NCBI GenBank assembly: GCA_946222675.1
Contig: CAMIMA010000001.1
Span: 62,001 to 126,000, forward strand
Reading direction: 5' to 3'
DNA: 64,000 nt
Source: an uncultured Candidatus Saccharibacteria bacterium
Lineage (GTDB): Bacteria; Patescibacteriota; Saccharimonadia; Saccharimonadales; Saccharimonadaceae
The position numbers and the translations under genes were made by a program. Numbering within the stretch: position 1 is the first letter of the stretch; every line of letters begins with the position of its first letter. Shown piece after piece: positions 1 through 9,336 of the stretch. The notes under the pieces are model-generated. The model did not search any database. It saw nothing but the letters and a program-made list of their open reading frames with translations, and was not told where the DNA came from.

Positions 1-1085
1 TGCTGTGATAAGGTATACGGTATTCGGAGTTTATTAAGGGTGGGTAGGATTGCTCCCCCCAGCCCTTTACAGTGCTCTACCCCCGTATACTATGACACAA
101 CGCTAGTCCTAAAACTATTTCGCGGAGAACCAGCTATCTCCGAGTTCGATTGGCATTTCACCGCTAACCACAAGTCATCCAAGCACTTTACAGCGTACAC
201 TGGTTCGGCCCTCCACTACCGGTTAAGGTAGCTTCAGCCTGCTCATGGTTAGGTCACCCGGTTTCGGGTCTAATCCTTACGACTAAATCGCGCTGTTAAC
301 GCTCGCTTTCACTATGGCTACACCACTTGGCTTAACCTTGCCGTAAAAATTAACTCGCTGGATCGTTCTACAAAAAGCACGCCGTCACTGGATAAATCCA
401 GCTCCGACTCCTTGTAGGCACAAAATTTCAGGCTCTATTTCACTCCCCTCCCGGGGTTCTTTTCACCTTTCCGTCACCGTACTAGTTCACTATCGATCAT
501 ATACTATATTTAGCCTTGGCTGGTGGTCCAGCCAGATTCAAACAGGGTTTCTCGTGCCCCGTCCTACTCGAGAAAACAGATATAAGGTCAGCGTCGTTTT
601 CGTATACATGGCTATCACATTCTTTAGCCGGACTTTCCATTCCGTTCTACTAACCACGCCAGATTTTTTACCTTATGCATTCAATGTCAGTTGATGCTTT
701 TAAGGTTCAACTCTCCTAATAGAAGACCTGAACCCTAAAATTCTGTAGACTCACAACACCCCTTTAGCATTGGCCTGACAGCCTTCACCCGAAGGTTAAC
801 TAAAAAGGTTTGGGCTATTCCAGTTTCGCTCGCCACTACTCCCAGAATCGTTATTTACTTTCTTTTCCTCACCCTACTAAGATGTTTCAGTTCAGGTGGT
901 TACCTTTCACTATGCCTATTTTATTCAGCATACGATGCATGCGGCATGACCCGCAGCGGGTTTCCCCATTCGGACATTTCCGGATCAAAGCTTGATGACA
1001 GCTCCCCGAAACTTTTCGCAGTCTTCCACGTCCTTCGTCGGTAGTATATGTCAAGGCATCCATTTTGCGCCCTTGAGTACCTTTT
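1..1085 (-). rRNA. rrl: 23S ribosomal RNA, 5' part (runs off left edge)
   Basis: The minus strand reads as the 5' third of large-subunit rRNA. Near 1085 it has the GGATGCC segment followed by GACGAAGGACGTGG, both typical of the first 60 nt of 23S. The gene runs off the left edge, so the 3' two thirds and any 5S gene are not visible. The 5' boundary is set by alignment to the usual distance from GGATGCC and is good to a few bases. Its 16S partner is not adjacent: it ends 13.9 kb upstream. Two promoters lie in the 750 bp upstream, so 23S is probably transcribed on its own. Confidence 0.95.
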
Positions 1086-1381
1086 TATGCATTGACTGAA
1101 TCGGTAGTTGAGTCTTTAACAAAGTTATTAACACAACTTGCCGTCAATCCTTACATAACATGTTGTCGAATTCTAATTATTTGCATAACTAGAATATCAT
1201 CATCATATTTCTTACGATTGAATATAAATTGTTAAATTGCAGTGCGTTACAAGACGAATCAGCACGAAGTGCTAATTTATCTCTCCTAGAACACACATTA
1301 GAACCCTGCTCTGACTGCACAAATAATTATTTGGTCATCATTTGCGCTAGAGAAGACCTCCATCTGCGTTCTAGCTATTTA

Positions 1382-1410
1382 ATTGTAACAAACTTTTAAA
1401 ATGTTTGCAA
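1382..1410 (-). promoter_or_regulatory. Promoter of 23S rRNA, proximal
   Basis: On the minus strand TTGCAA (1405-1410) and TACAAT (1382-1387) are separated by exactly 17 bp in AT-rich DNA, about 300 bp upstream of the mature 23S 5' end. This is a good sigma-70 match. Confidence 0.65.
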
Positions 1411-1642
1411 CACCTTTTTTAATTAATTTTGGCGATTTTATTTGCCGCAATTAATTAACTGTTAAACTGTGCGAAGACGGTAAAAGTCACGGCTTTGGCG
1501 GTTCAGCCCACAGAACAATTATTGCTGAATTTAGACCGTCCGAAAACTGTAATTTTTTTACTGATGGCGCCTAGCGAATCCGCTCGGCGTACCCTCGCAG
1601 CTTTTGTCATTGGTTCCCGCAGAACTTAACTAACTGTTAAAT

Positions 1643-1671
1643 ATCTTAGCAAACCCCACCCCGCCTGTCAA
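1643..1671 (-). promoter_or_regulatory. Promoter of 23S rRNA, distal
   Basis: On the minus strand TTGACA (1666-1671) and TAAGAT (1643-1648) are 17 bp apart. The bases before and into the -35 (AAAAGTGTTGAC) also occur at the 16S promoter at 16642-16670, which supports a genuine rRNA promoter and independent transcription of the two rRNA genes. Confidence 0.7.
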
Positions 1672-1740
1672 CACTTTTTTGGACTTTTTGTGAGAATTTG
1701 CGCGAATTTGTGGGAATTATTGTGTGGGTGCCGCAGGATG

Positions 1741-1812
1741 GTTATATATATAATTATATATATACGCGACACCTATATATAAGTATCAAGCACCCGTGAG
1801 TGCTTGATACTT
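1741..1812. repeat. AT palindrome and 13-bp stem-loop
   Basis: A TATATA-rich palindrome (about 1744-1765) is followed by a perfect 13-bp inverted repeat, AAGTATCAAGCAC (1781-1793) with GTGCTTGATACTT (1800-1812) around a 6-nt loop. It lies just downstream of the surface-protein gene ending at 1843 and may end its transcript, though there is no clean U run. The rest of 1086-1842 is 23S leader with two promoters and no gene. Confidence 0.5.
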
Positions 1813-1842
1813 AGGATAGCTCTTAAACGTGATAGGAGCACA

Positions 1843-4032
1843 TTAGTCTTGCGCCGTCGGCGCGAGCGCGACGCGGAACGCGTCGGCTCCATCGTAGTAA
1901 CTACTAGGAGCGTAACCAAAAATCCTATTCACATCAAACAATCCAGCACTCAAACCATGCATCCAACTACCGCCACGGCTAGACCAAGGATAGGATGTGC
2001 CATCCTGCTCTACGAAATAGGCTGCTTGGTTGAGCCACATGTTGCTTCCAACACTACTTGAACCGTTATGGGTTTCGTAGAGGGCTTGACCACCACAGGT
2101 TTGATATGTACAAAAGTTAAAGCCCTTAAAGTTATATGTATTGACGTATGGTGGATGAGCCGCTGAATCAAAGTAGTTAGTGTTTGAGTTGTTTAGGTTA
2201 TCGCTATAACTAGCTGCTACATATTCGTAACCACCACCAGCCATGTCATAAATGCCGGTTGGATTGTTAGTGGTACTGGCAAGTTGGCCAAGAGTACCGT
2301 TGTAGGAACGTTGTGGATTATCCATACTACAAGCTTGCTGAGTACCGAGATTACCTACACTAATACCCATATGCTTTACCTCTAACAAATCGCCAACGTT
2401 ACCGTTGCCATAGCTATCAGTATTGCCATTTTCCCATGGACCACAACCTGTAACACTATACGTATACCCATAAGTAGTATGCTTTATACCACTGGAATTA
2501 ATTTGAACCTTATCATATCCGGCACCATATTTGCTAGCAGAAAGATATGTAGTAGCACCCCAGTCATTGTTGTTAACCATATGAGAACTGAGATTAATCA
2601 GATGATGACTATTCTGAGTAGTAGAAATACTACTACCACCAACGTTTCGTGGATCATATACACCGAAAGACTTAGCTACTGAATATAAATTACCAATGCT
2701 ATTGATTCCTCTATATTGACCAGAAATATGGGCTTCATTTGGTAAGACAGTTGGTTGATCTGCAGTGCCTGTCGTTTCAAACTTCGCAATCCAGATGCCA
2801 TTGAGTTCCTTACTGCCGAAGGTAAAGGCTGGATGAGTGCTCCATGTGGAAACCTCCCCGCCCAGCAGAGGCAATTCGCGGCTAACGTTACACTCGGTGC
2901 GGTAGTCCTTGCCTTTGCCCGTCTTACAGGCTAGTGGACGCTTCTTTGGAGTTTTAGTGTTTTCAAATTTAATATCAAAATTCTGCTCTTTAACCGGTTT
3001 ATCCGTACCGTCACGCCGCATCACCTCGTAGGTGTAGCGCGGAATATAGACCCAGAAACCGAGAATATCAGCTTGGTCTACTACCTTACTAAAGCCACGG
3101 TATTTACTGAGAGCTTCTGGCTTGACAGTAATAGCATTTGCCCATTGTTTGTTAGCGTAATCATACCAGCCGCTGTTGGCTGCTTCTGGGTCGGCGACAC
3201 TGGTCCACTGGGCGTTAGTGGTGCTGCCAGTGTACTTGACTGGAATCATGTTGTGGTCAAGGGTGACGAGACAAGAACTGTCAGTGTTCCCTGCCTCGCA
3301 AGTCTCAGATGGGTTGGCCTTGGCAGTACGCTGTGGCCAATCAACTGGCTTTGGTGCTGGTTTCGCCGTTGCCGTATAGGTAACCGTAGTAGAGTACTTG
3401 CCGGCAGCAAGGCTATTCAGTGCAATGGCAGCGCCAAAGGTCATGTGCACTTCACACTGCTTTTTACCTTTGCAGCCAGCATTGTCGTATTCTGATGCCG
3501 TGTCAACAATCACGCTCGGTGCTTCATCACCAGCCGGAACACGCATAAACCCGCTTGGTCTAAACTCCGTACCATAGCTCTCTTCCAACCGATATCCCCA
3601 TATATTCGAATTCGCGTTCATCCCCATTAATATCTCCGCCTGATCCATGCCTTTAATCCGGTGTCGGCTATCTAGAGTATTGACTAAGTCTGCACTATCC
3701 GCATGGATAGTCAAGTTGAATCCGCGTGGCTTGGCGGTTTTAATATTCACGGGCGTGGTGGCCTCATGCAAATAAGAATCAGCCGAAGGCTTAAGGTCGG
3801 CATCCGAGCCGATGGTAAGCTCGACGGTATTGTCGTCGGTGGCGTGGACTGGCGTAGTGAGGATGAACGGTGTTATGGCGAGCGCAAGAGCACTAAACGC
3901 AACCCCGCGGGCGAGAGTCTCTAATGTAGGTGCGCAGAACGCACGTCCTGTTCTGGCGGTATAGCGGTTAGTCGTGTAGGTAATACTACTTAATTGGCTC
4001 TGCTTTTGGCGACTACTGTTTTTGCTCTTCAT
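1843..4032 (-). CDS. Secreted FGE-like (C-type-lectin fold) surface protein, tract-free, variable 3' end
   Basis: A 729-aa member of the paralogous family. Residues 1-65 form a long signal peptide ending ILTTPVHA. Residues about 66-235 are a beta-rich N-domain ending TYTATAKP. The middle carries the family motif VDQADILGFWVYIPRYTYEV. The C-terminal third resembles the FGE-sulfatase family: GIYDMAGGGYEYVAA matches the G-L-Y-D-M-x-G-N-x-W-E-W block and SRGGSW...FRVAL matches its last block. The FGE catalytic cysteines are not evident, so a binding role is more likely than catalysis. There is no G tract near the start, so unlike most relatives it is always in frame. The start follows AGGAG. It has the variable 3' segment described at 1859-1977. 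Ligand unknown. Confidence 0.85.
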   Translation of the reverse strand: MKSKNSSRQKQSQLSSITYTTNRYTARTGRAFCAPTLETLARGVAFSALALAITPFILTTPVHATDDNTVELTIGSDADLKPSADSYLHEATTPVNIKTAKPRGFNLTIHADSADLVNTLDSRHRIKGMDQAEILMGMNANSNIWGYRLEESYGTEFRPSGFMRVPAGDEAPSVIVDTASEYDNAGCKGKKQCEVHMTFGAAIALNSLAAGKYSTTVTYTATAKPAPKPVDWPQRTAKANPSETCEAGNTDSSCLVTLDHNMIPVKYTGSTTNAQWTSVADPEAANSGWYDYANKQWANAITVKPEALSKYRGFSKVVDQADILGFWVYIPRYTYEVMRRDGTDKPVKEQNFDIKFENTKTPKKRPLACKTGKGKDYRTECNVSRELPLLGGEVSTWSTHPAFTFGSKELNGIWIAKFETTGTADQPTVLPNEAHISGQYRGINSIGNLYSVAKSFGVYDPRNVGGSSISTTQNSHHLINLSSHMVNNNDWGATTYLSASKYGAGYDKVQINSSGIKHTTYGYTYSVTGCGPWENGNTDSYGNGNVGDLLEVKHMGISVGNLGTQQACSMDNPQRSYNGTLGQLASTTNNPTGIYDMAGGGYEYVAASYSDNLNNSNTNYFDSAAHPPYVNTYNFKGFNFCTYQTCGGQALYETHNGSSSVGSNMWLNQAAYFVEQDGTSYPWSSRGGSWMHGLSAGLFDVNRIFGYAPSSYYDGADAFRVALAPTAQD
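1859..1977 (-). other. Candidate DGR-type variable region with adenine-free 3' anchor
   Basis: From the RGG codons (1969-1977) to the gene end, the protein differs from its paralogues. It then returns to a near-identical anchor at 1859-1881 that encodes AFRVALAP; its core CGCGTCGCGCTCGCGCC has no A on the coding strand. That is what an initiation-of-mutagenic-homology site needs under adenine-directed mutagenesis. No GC hairpin follows here, only the 1781-1812 stem-loop. Confidence 0.5.
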
Positions 4033-4085
4033 TTGGTTGTTCTCCTCTTTGCTTTTATATCCGCCACCACCGGCTAGATACTTGC

Positions 4086-4115
4086 ATTATAACATAGGCG
4101 CAATCGATTCACCAA
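4086..4115 (-). promoter_or_regulatory. Family promoter of surface gene 1843-4032
   Basis: TTGGTG (4110-4115), 18-bp spacer, TATAAT (4086-4091). This is the same layout found upstream of all other family members except the anchored one at 13046. Confidence 0.7.
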
Positions 4116-4266
4116 ATTCATCCCTGCTCTACCAAATAAAAAGTGCAGCAGATAACTGCTGCACTGGGAGTTGAATTATGGGCATTTGTGCCGCAGATTG
4201 GTTGAGGCTATGAGCCCCACTTCACTTCAGAAGATGTCGCACGCGGCCAAATTGTTTCAACTGCTG

Positions 4267-4545
4267 CTAGCCAGCTTCGTCATACTCACTACTGTAGTGG
4301 TACAAGTCGACTTTGATGTGTGACGGCTGGTCGCCCGCGTACCAGATGTGGTAGCGCAGCACTATATTGCCGTGCCGTTTGTCGCGGTCGAGATATTCGA
4401 CCCACGTATCGTCCTGATTGGCTCGCTCCAGCAAACAGTTCGCGCCGTACCAGATGTCACTCTCACTGATGGGGTATCTCAGATAAAATTCTGGTGAGGT
4501 ACGTTGTCCAAAATCTAGCTCATCCATGTATCCAATACTCAACAT
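4267..4545 (-). CDS. Small hypothetical protein, 92 aa
   Basis: A 92-aa acidic, Tyr/Trp-rich protein with no signal peptide or membrane segment that I can see. I do not recognise it. It is supported by a strong AGGAGGG Shine-Dalgarno about 5 nt before the ATG at 4545 and by ordinary amino-acid composition. It lies between two surface-protein genes inside the split rRNA operon, on the same strand. It could be a cytoplasmic remnant of an inserted element, but nothing else mobile is visible. Confidence 0.6.
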   Translation of the reverse strand: MLSIGYMDELDFGQRTSPEFYLRYPISESDIWYGANCLLERANQDDTWVEYLDRDKRHGNIVLRYHIWYAGDQPSHIKVDLYHYSSEYDEAG

Positions 4546-4787
4546 TGTCCCTCCTAATGTACTTGACCGTTAGGCGTCACCCCCGCCCACCTGCCGCGGG
4601 CTTAACTATTATAGCAGAATGGAAAGATAAGACTATGTATAAATTGCCTGTGCGCTGCACAGGTAGCACAGCGGGATTAATTCGACAAATAAAAATGCCC
4701 CTCCAATGGAAGGGCTAATAAGTGGACTATGTGCTCAATTAATACTAAGATTTTAAGTGGTGTTGGTAGTGCCAATAGTGTCCGACT

Positions 4788-6014
4788 CTAGTAACATGGC
4801 GACCCAATCGCCTCAGCAAGAGTGTCGGCAACTTTCTTAGCGTCGGAACTAGCATAACCCTGCAACTCATCTACCTGACGACAGTCGTAATAGTACTCGT
4901 GATCGTGGTCGTAATAGTGATTACACTTCGACTCGTCCGGCACATTAGTACAGCCCATTGCATGCAGACCAACCCAGAAGCCATTGTCGTATTCCGCAAA
5001 ACTATCTAAAAGACCTCCAACGTCACTATATTCACATTTATGAGTTGTGGTATCTACTGAACCGCAAAAATTTATATAGTTACCTTGCCTAGAATAAACT
5101 GGAACGAAAGCAAATACTTTAACCATGTCATCCAAGTCTAACTTAACTGATTCTGCAGTAGAACCGTTCCTATATATAGACAAATACTTCTGTTCGCCAG
5201 ACTTAGTCAAAATGGCAATATGTGCCCAGGTCGCACGGTAATAAGTACTGTAGTCAAACCAATTATTTCGTTTCCATGCAGTAGCCTTAATCGCATACCA
5301 TGAATCGTCCTTCCATACAACCATTACAGTATTTCCACGGTTACTGAAAGCAGCGCAATTATGCCAATCACCATTACTGTAATAGCATCCATTAGTCGTC
5401 CACTTTGGTGGCTCTGGTGCTGGTGGGGTCGGCGGAACGTATGGCTCGGGGTCTGGTGCGGGCGGTACGTATGGCGCAGGTTTGCTAGTGGCGGTGTAAG
5501 TTAACGTTGTAGAGTAATAACCAGAAGCGCTTTTCTTGGGTTCAATATTAGCGCCGAAAGTAATTGGAATACCGCAATATGAGACTCTATCACATACACC
5601 CTTTACTTCATTTGTTACGTTTGCTAATATTGCAGCATTGTACGATGAACTCGGTATTTCATTAAAAGTACCACTGTCACCTGTCATACTGTAGCCCCAC
5701 TGGTTAGCGCCAAGATATCTATTATGTCCCGAAACACTATTAATTACATAGTTTGAGTCACTACTGTTAACTAGGTTAGGATTATTGGCATACATACTGA
5801 GCGTAAAGCCGTAACTATTACTGTTGTCTACAGTAACAACGTTTTTGTAGTGGAGATATTTGCCGCTACCGCGCAATGTAGCGTTTGCTGTATCAAGGCT
5901 GATACTAATGTTGTCTGCGTGGGCTGGCGCGGCGAAACCTAGCAGGGTTATCGCGAGAGCGATAAGGCTTAAAAATCTACCCCCCCCGCAGCTATTTGGT
6001 CTTAGTATGCTCAT
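4788..6014 (-). CDS. Short secreted surface protein, phase ON (G8)
   Basis: A 408-aa secreted paralogue. The start is the ATG at 6014, 9 nt after GGAGG; an in-frame ATG six codons upstream overlaps that Shine-Dalgarno and is less likely. The n-region reads MSILRPNSCGGGRF, where GGG is encoded by eight G. With eight G the frame runs on into the signal peptide (LSLIALAITLLGFAAPAHA), so the gene is ON. The N-domain (DNISISLDTAN... to TYTATSKP) matches the larger family members. A Pro-rich linker (about 195-215) and a different C-domain of about 190 aa with several Cys follow, without the FGE-like block. Its closest relative is 6431-7599, also in this cluster. Confidence 0.8.
   Translation of the reverse strand: MSILRPNSCGGGRFLSLIALAITLLGFAAPAHADNISISLDTANATLRGSGKYLHYKNVVTVDNSNSYGFTLSMYANNPNLVNSSDSNYVINSVSGHNRYLGANQWGYSMTGDSGTFNEIPSSSYNAAILANVTNEVKGVCDRVSYCGIPITFGANIEPKKSASGYYSTTLTYTATSKPAPYVPPAPDPEPYVPPTPPAPEPPKWTTNGCYYSNGDWHNCAAFSNRGNTVMVVWKDDSWYAIKATAWKRNNWFDYSTYYRATWAHIAILTKSGEQKYLSIYRNGSTAESVKLDLDDMVKVFAFVPVYSRQGNYINFCGSVDTTTHKCEYSDVGGLLDSFAEYDNGFWVGLHAMGCTNVPDESKCNHYYDHDHEYYYDCRQVDELQGYASSDAKKVADTLAEAIGSPCY
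5980..5987 (-). repeat. Poly-G tract G8, in frame (ON)
   Basis: Eight G on the coding strand, after TGC in codon 9 and before TAGATTT. TGC-G8-T gives Cys-Gly-Gly-Gly and continues in frame; G9 would give an immediate TAG stop and G10 a TAA three codons later. Confidence 0.85.
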
Positions 6015-6060
6015 ATTGTTTTTGTCCTCCATTTTTTACACCAATTTTCTAGATACCTGC

Positions 6061-6089
6061 ATTATAACACAAGCGGGATAAAATACCAA
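6061..6089 (-). promoter_or_regulatory. Family promoter of surface gene 4788-6014
   Basis: TTGGTA (6084-6089), 17 bp, TATAAT (6061-6066), shared family layout. Confidence 0.7.
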
Positions 6090-6124
6090 ACAAAAGCGCC
6101 CCTTGCGGGACGCTCAATAATTTC

Positions 6125-6201
6125 TGGTGGGCGGTTCAGGACTTGAACCTGAGACCTCGTCATTATCAGTGACGCGCTCTAACCAACTGAGCTAATCGCC
6201 C
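6125..6201 (-). tRNA. tRNA-Ile (GAT)
   Basis: A complete cloverleaf on the minus strand, anticodon loop CTGATAA, T-loop TTCAAGT, CCA encoded. The acceptor stem has one A-C mismatch. It follows tRNA-Ala by 6 bp, so both are made from the promoter at 6316-6344. These two tRNAs usually sit in the 16S-23S spacer; here they sit alone inside the enlarged spacer. Confidence 0.93.
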
Positions 6202-6207
6202 ACAGCG

Positions 6208-6284
6208 TGGTGGAGATAAAGAGACTCGAACTCTTGACCCCCTGCTTGCAAAGCAGGTGCTCTAGCCAACTGAGCTATATCCCC
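6208..6284 (-). tRNA. tRNA-Ala (TGC)
   Basis: A complete cloverleaf on the minus strand starting GGGGATA, anticodon loop TTTGCAA, T-loop TTCGAGT, CCA encoded. First gene of the Ala-Ile pair. Confidence 0.95.
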
Positions 6285-6315
6285 ATGCCGAGCTTCTACT
6301 ATGTAGACTATAACT

Positions 6316-6344
6316 AGTCTACACTATCCGCGCAGCAATTGCAA
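6316..6344 (-). promoter_or_regulatory. Promoter of tRNA-Ala/tRNA-Ile
   Basis: TTGCAA (6339-6344), 17 bp, TAGACT (6316-6321). The -10 lies in an inverted repeat, GTAGACT/AGTCTAC. The conserved element at 6353-6394 lies 8 bp upstream of the -35. Confidence 0.6.
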
Positions 6345-6352
6345 TAGTATTG

Positions 6353-6394
6353 TATTAGTTCAATACATTTAGGATTTTTGGGTTCCGTTGCAAG
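6353..6394 (-). promoter_or_regulatory. 42-bp upstream element shared with rpoD
   Basis: A 42-bp sequence matches 63593-63634 at 38 positions. In both places it abuts a -35 box (8 and 6 bp away) in the same orientation, so it is a candidate activator site or UP-like element common to a tRNA operon and the main sigma factor gene. Confidence 0.6.
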
Positions 6395-6430
6395 ATATGG
6401 AGTTACGTATTGTGGGGTTGCCCGACAACT

Positions 6431-7599
6431 CTAATAGCACGGCGACCCAAGCGCCTCGGCAAGAGTATCAGCAACCTTCTTGGCGTCAGAACCATGATAA
6501 TCCTGCAACGCATCTAGATTATCATCACATCTGTAATCACACTTCGACTCGTCCGGCGCATTGGTGCAGCCCATTGCATGCAGGCCAACCCAGAATCCAG
6601 CGCCAGAGTTATCGCCATAAGACTTCATACTCTCATTAAAAGTACTTCCAACATCACTGTATTCACATTCATGAGTGGTTGTATCTACATAACCGCAAAA
6701 ATTTATATAGTTACCTTGCCTAGAATAAGCTGGAACGAAAGCAAGTATTTTAATTATGTCATTCGAGTCTAACTTAACTAATTCGTGCCCATGTATAGAT
6801 AAATACTTCTGCTCGCCAGACTCAGTCAAAATGGCAGCATGCGCCCAAGTCGCATGGTAATAAGTGTAAGTTCTGTAATTAAACCAACCACTCCATGTAG
6901 CATAACCAAACCCATACCATGAATTGTCCTTCCATACAACTGGCCTAGCATATGTATCTGTAGGCATCCCGACAGTGCAATTATGCCAATCACCATTACT
7001 GTAATAGCATCCATTAGTCGTCCACTTTGGCGGCTCTGGCGCTGGAGCTGGTGGGGTTGGTGGCACATATGGTGCTGGCTTACTGGTGGCAGTGTAGGTT
7101 AGACTGGTGCTGTAGCTGCCAGTTGGTAGGCGCTTCTGGTCTAGGTTGGCGCCAAAGGTAAGATAGAGTGTGCAATCGTCAACACTGGTGCAGTTCCCTT
7201 TGCTGTAGCTGGTGACGTCGGCAAGGGTTGCGGATGAGACTGAATTGAACGTAGTAGCATCCTTGCCCATGCCGTAACCCCATTGATTAGCAGCAAGTTG
7301 CTGGTTGGTGCCAGATACGGAGCCTATTTTATAAGTGGAGTCTTTATCGTTTACCAGATTAGGTTGGTTAGCATGCATGCTGAGTGTAAAGCCATAGGTG
7401 TTGCTGTTACGTACTCGCACGCTACTGTTGTGTTTGTAGAGGTTGCCACTACGCTGCAGGGTAACAGTGGTCGTGTCGAGGTCGATTGAGATGTTGTCCG
7501 CGTGGGCTGGCACCGCAAAGCCTAGCAGGATTATCGCGAGAGCGACAAGACTTAAAAATCTACCCCCCCCCCGCAGCTGTCTAGTCGTAATTTATTCAT
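6431..7599 (-). CDS. Short secreted surface protein, phase OFF (G10)
   Basis: A close relative of 4788-6014: the same N-domain, Pro-rich linker and Cys-containing C-domain (GCYYSNGDWHNC is shared). The expected ATG is at 7599 behind GGAGG. Reading from it gives MNKLRLDSC, then ten G lead to TAA after three codons, so the full product is not made in this state. The downstream frame is open from before the signal peptide (VALAIILLGFAVPAHA) to 6431, with no other damage. That favours a reversible switch over decay. Internal start codons lack a Shine-Dalgarno and would lose the signal peptide. Confidence 0.75.
7563..7572 (-). repeat. Poly-G tract G10, out of frame (OFF)
   Basis: Ten G in the same context as the G8 tract at 5980-5987; loss of two G or gain of one would restore the frame. 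Confidence 0.85.
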
Positions 7600-7642
7600 G
7601 TTGTTTGTCCTCCATTTTTACACCAATTTTCTAGATATCTGC

Positions 7643-7671
7643 ATTATAACACAAGCGGGATAATTTACCAA
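7643..7671 (-). promoter_or_regulatory. Family promoter of surface gene 6431-7599
   Basis: TTGGTA (7666-7671), 17 bp, TATAAT (7643-7648). Confidence 0.7.
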
Positions 7672-7794
7672 GCATTTCGCGACGATACAACTAAATGGCT
7701 AGGCAACGGGCGGCAGCCCTCTGCCACCCGCGCACGAACGCATCTACTAAACCGACACCCTCACCAACCAGCGTCTAAAGCCTTCGCTGCCCTG

Positions 7795-9270
7795 CTACTT
7801 CTTACTCACTAAGGTGCTGCGGAGGTCCGCCAAGCTATCAATAAACTGGTTGCGGAGGTTAGCAACGTCGCCAAAATAGGTATCCAATCGCTTCGACTCG
7901 TCGGTAATTTTCATCATTAGCCCAAACACTGCGCCAAAGTCACTCATATCATCAGACTGCTTTGACGAGCCCTTTGGTTGCTCCTTCGCAAACGTAGAAA
8001 CCAAATTATACAGGTCGTCAACCAGATCATTTGCTAACTTGTTGAATTCTTTATCGCTTGACTTATGGCTACTCATCTCAGCCTTGAGCTTCTTGACCAA
8101 GACCAGCCCCTTTTGCATTTTTTTCTTGTATTCAGGCGAATTGGAATTGATACCATTAGTGTTAAACTCCTTCATGTCTTTCGCATACTTGTTTAATATT
8201 TTGAAAAACTTCGTGGCGGCATCAGCATGGTTAATGAATTTCTCATAGACTTCTTTAGTGGCATCTACCTTTTCCGCCACAATCTTGTTGTCGAAGGTGT
8301 TGCGGTTATTGATAATCTGCTTCATGGTGGCGCGATACTTGGCAATGCCCTCGGCTGGCGTCTTCACCGCCTTGAACAACGTTTTATCTGGAGCATCGCC
8401 GGTCTTAGTGAAGAAATTCTGCATTTCATCGCTTGTCATCGAATTATTGTCAGAAAAGTTCACCTCTTTCTTTTTGGCGACATTTTTTACACTGTCGATG
8501 GCGGTAATAGCGCCACTGTACGCCTGTGCGCGCAAAACCATTCTGATACCGAACACACCCACCACTAACAAAACCACGGCAGCGGCGGCCACAGCTGAAT
8601 AAATAATTGTCTTGTTCGGCTTCTTCTTGCTATCGGCAGCATTCGCAGCGGCGGCAAAGTCAGGCATAGAAGTCACAGCCGGAGCGGTGATTATCGGGTT
8701 TGGCTGAGCTGGCGCCGGCTGGGCTGGCTGGAATGATTGGGTTGGCTGTACGGACGAAGCTGGCTGAGATGATGGAGCTGACTGGAATGTTGATTCAACC
8801 GTTTGGGCTGATGATTGGAATGTTGACTGCGCATCTTGAGGCTTCGGCTGGACCGGCTGAGCTGATGGCTGGAATACTGTAGTTGGCTGAGACGACTGAG
8901 CTGGTTGGGCTAACTCTGGCGCGACAGGCTGAATTGCCGCGTTGTACCGCATTGGCTGGGTGGTCTGAGTTGGTTGCTGAGACTGGTCTAGATGCTGGGT
9001 CTGCACTTGTACTTGTGACGCCGACTGAGTTGATTGAGTCAACTGAGACGCTTGAAATACTGGTTGCGTTGCCGGCTGCACCGGCTGAGCCGCTGGCTGA
9101 AATATTTTAGTCGGTTGAACTACTTGAGCTGGCTGCACTGTTAATTGAGCCGGTTGGTCCTGTTGAACTGGCTGTGCTGATGGCTGAAACGCCGACTGAG
9201 TTGATGGTTGGGCTGCTGGCTGGTCTGGTTGGTCATCCCTACTCCAGACGTTAAATGGATCGCTTTGCAT
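7795..9270 (-). CDS. Gln/Pro-rich single-pass membrane protein
   Basis: 491 aa. The N-terminus MQSDPFNVWSRDDQ is followed by about 190 residues of degenerate Q-P-A-Q repeats, predicted to be disordered. One transmembrane helix (about 222-245, IIYSAVAAAAVVLLVVGVFGI) follows, then a Lys-rich, mostly helical domain of about 240 aa. With no signal peptide and the Lys patch before the helix, the repeats should be cytoplasmic and the helical domain outside. It is a tandem paralogue of 9337-10578, sharing SDPFNV, the layout and the C-domain pattern. The function is not recognised. Placement among surface-protein genes suggests a cell-envelope role, but that is only context. Confidence 0.75.
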   Translation of the reverse strand: MQSDPFNVWSRDDQPDQPAAQPSTQSAFQPSAQPVQQDQPAQLTVQPAQVVQPTKIFQPAAQPVQPATQPVFQASQLTQSTQSASQVQVQTQHLDQSQQPTQTTQPMRYNAAIQPVAPELAQPAQSSQPTTVFQPSAQPVQPKPQDAQSTFQSSAQTVESTFQSAPSSQPASSVQPTQSFQPAQPAPAQPNPIITAPAVTSMPDFAAAANAADSKKKPNKTIIYSAVAAAAVVLLVVGVFGIRMVLRAQAYSGAITAIDSVKNVAKKKEVNFSDNNSMTSDEMQNFFTKTGDAPDKTLFKAVKTPAEGIAKYRATMKQIINNRNTFDNKIVAEKVDATKEVYEKFINHADAATKFFKILNKYAKDMKEFNTNGINSNSPEYKKKMQKGLVLVKKLKAEMSSHKSSDKEFNKLANDLVDDLYNLVSTFAKEQPKGSSKQSDDMSDFGAVFGLMMKITDESKRLDTYFGDVANLRNQFIDSLADLRSTLVSKK

Positions 9271-9336
9271 AGTGTTAATATCCTTTTTGTTTAAGCTTAT
9301 ACCTATATAATAAACTATTTTTCCGATAATACAACC

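Noticed and set aside
40..995. Short plus-strand reading frames within the first kilobase
   Set aside because: They lie on the antisense strand of 23S rRNA.
1843..4032. Active formylglycine-generating enzyme
   Set aside because: The fold motifs match but the catalytic cysteine pair of FGE is not evident in the family, and no sulfatase gene is present.
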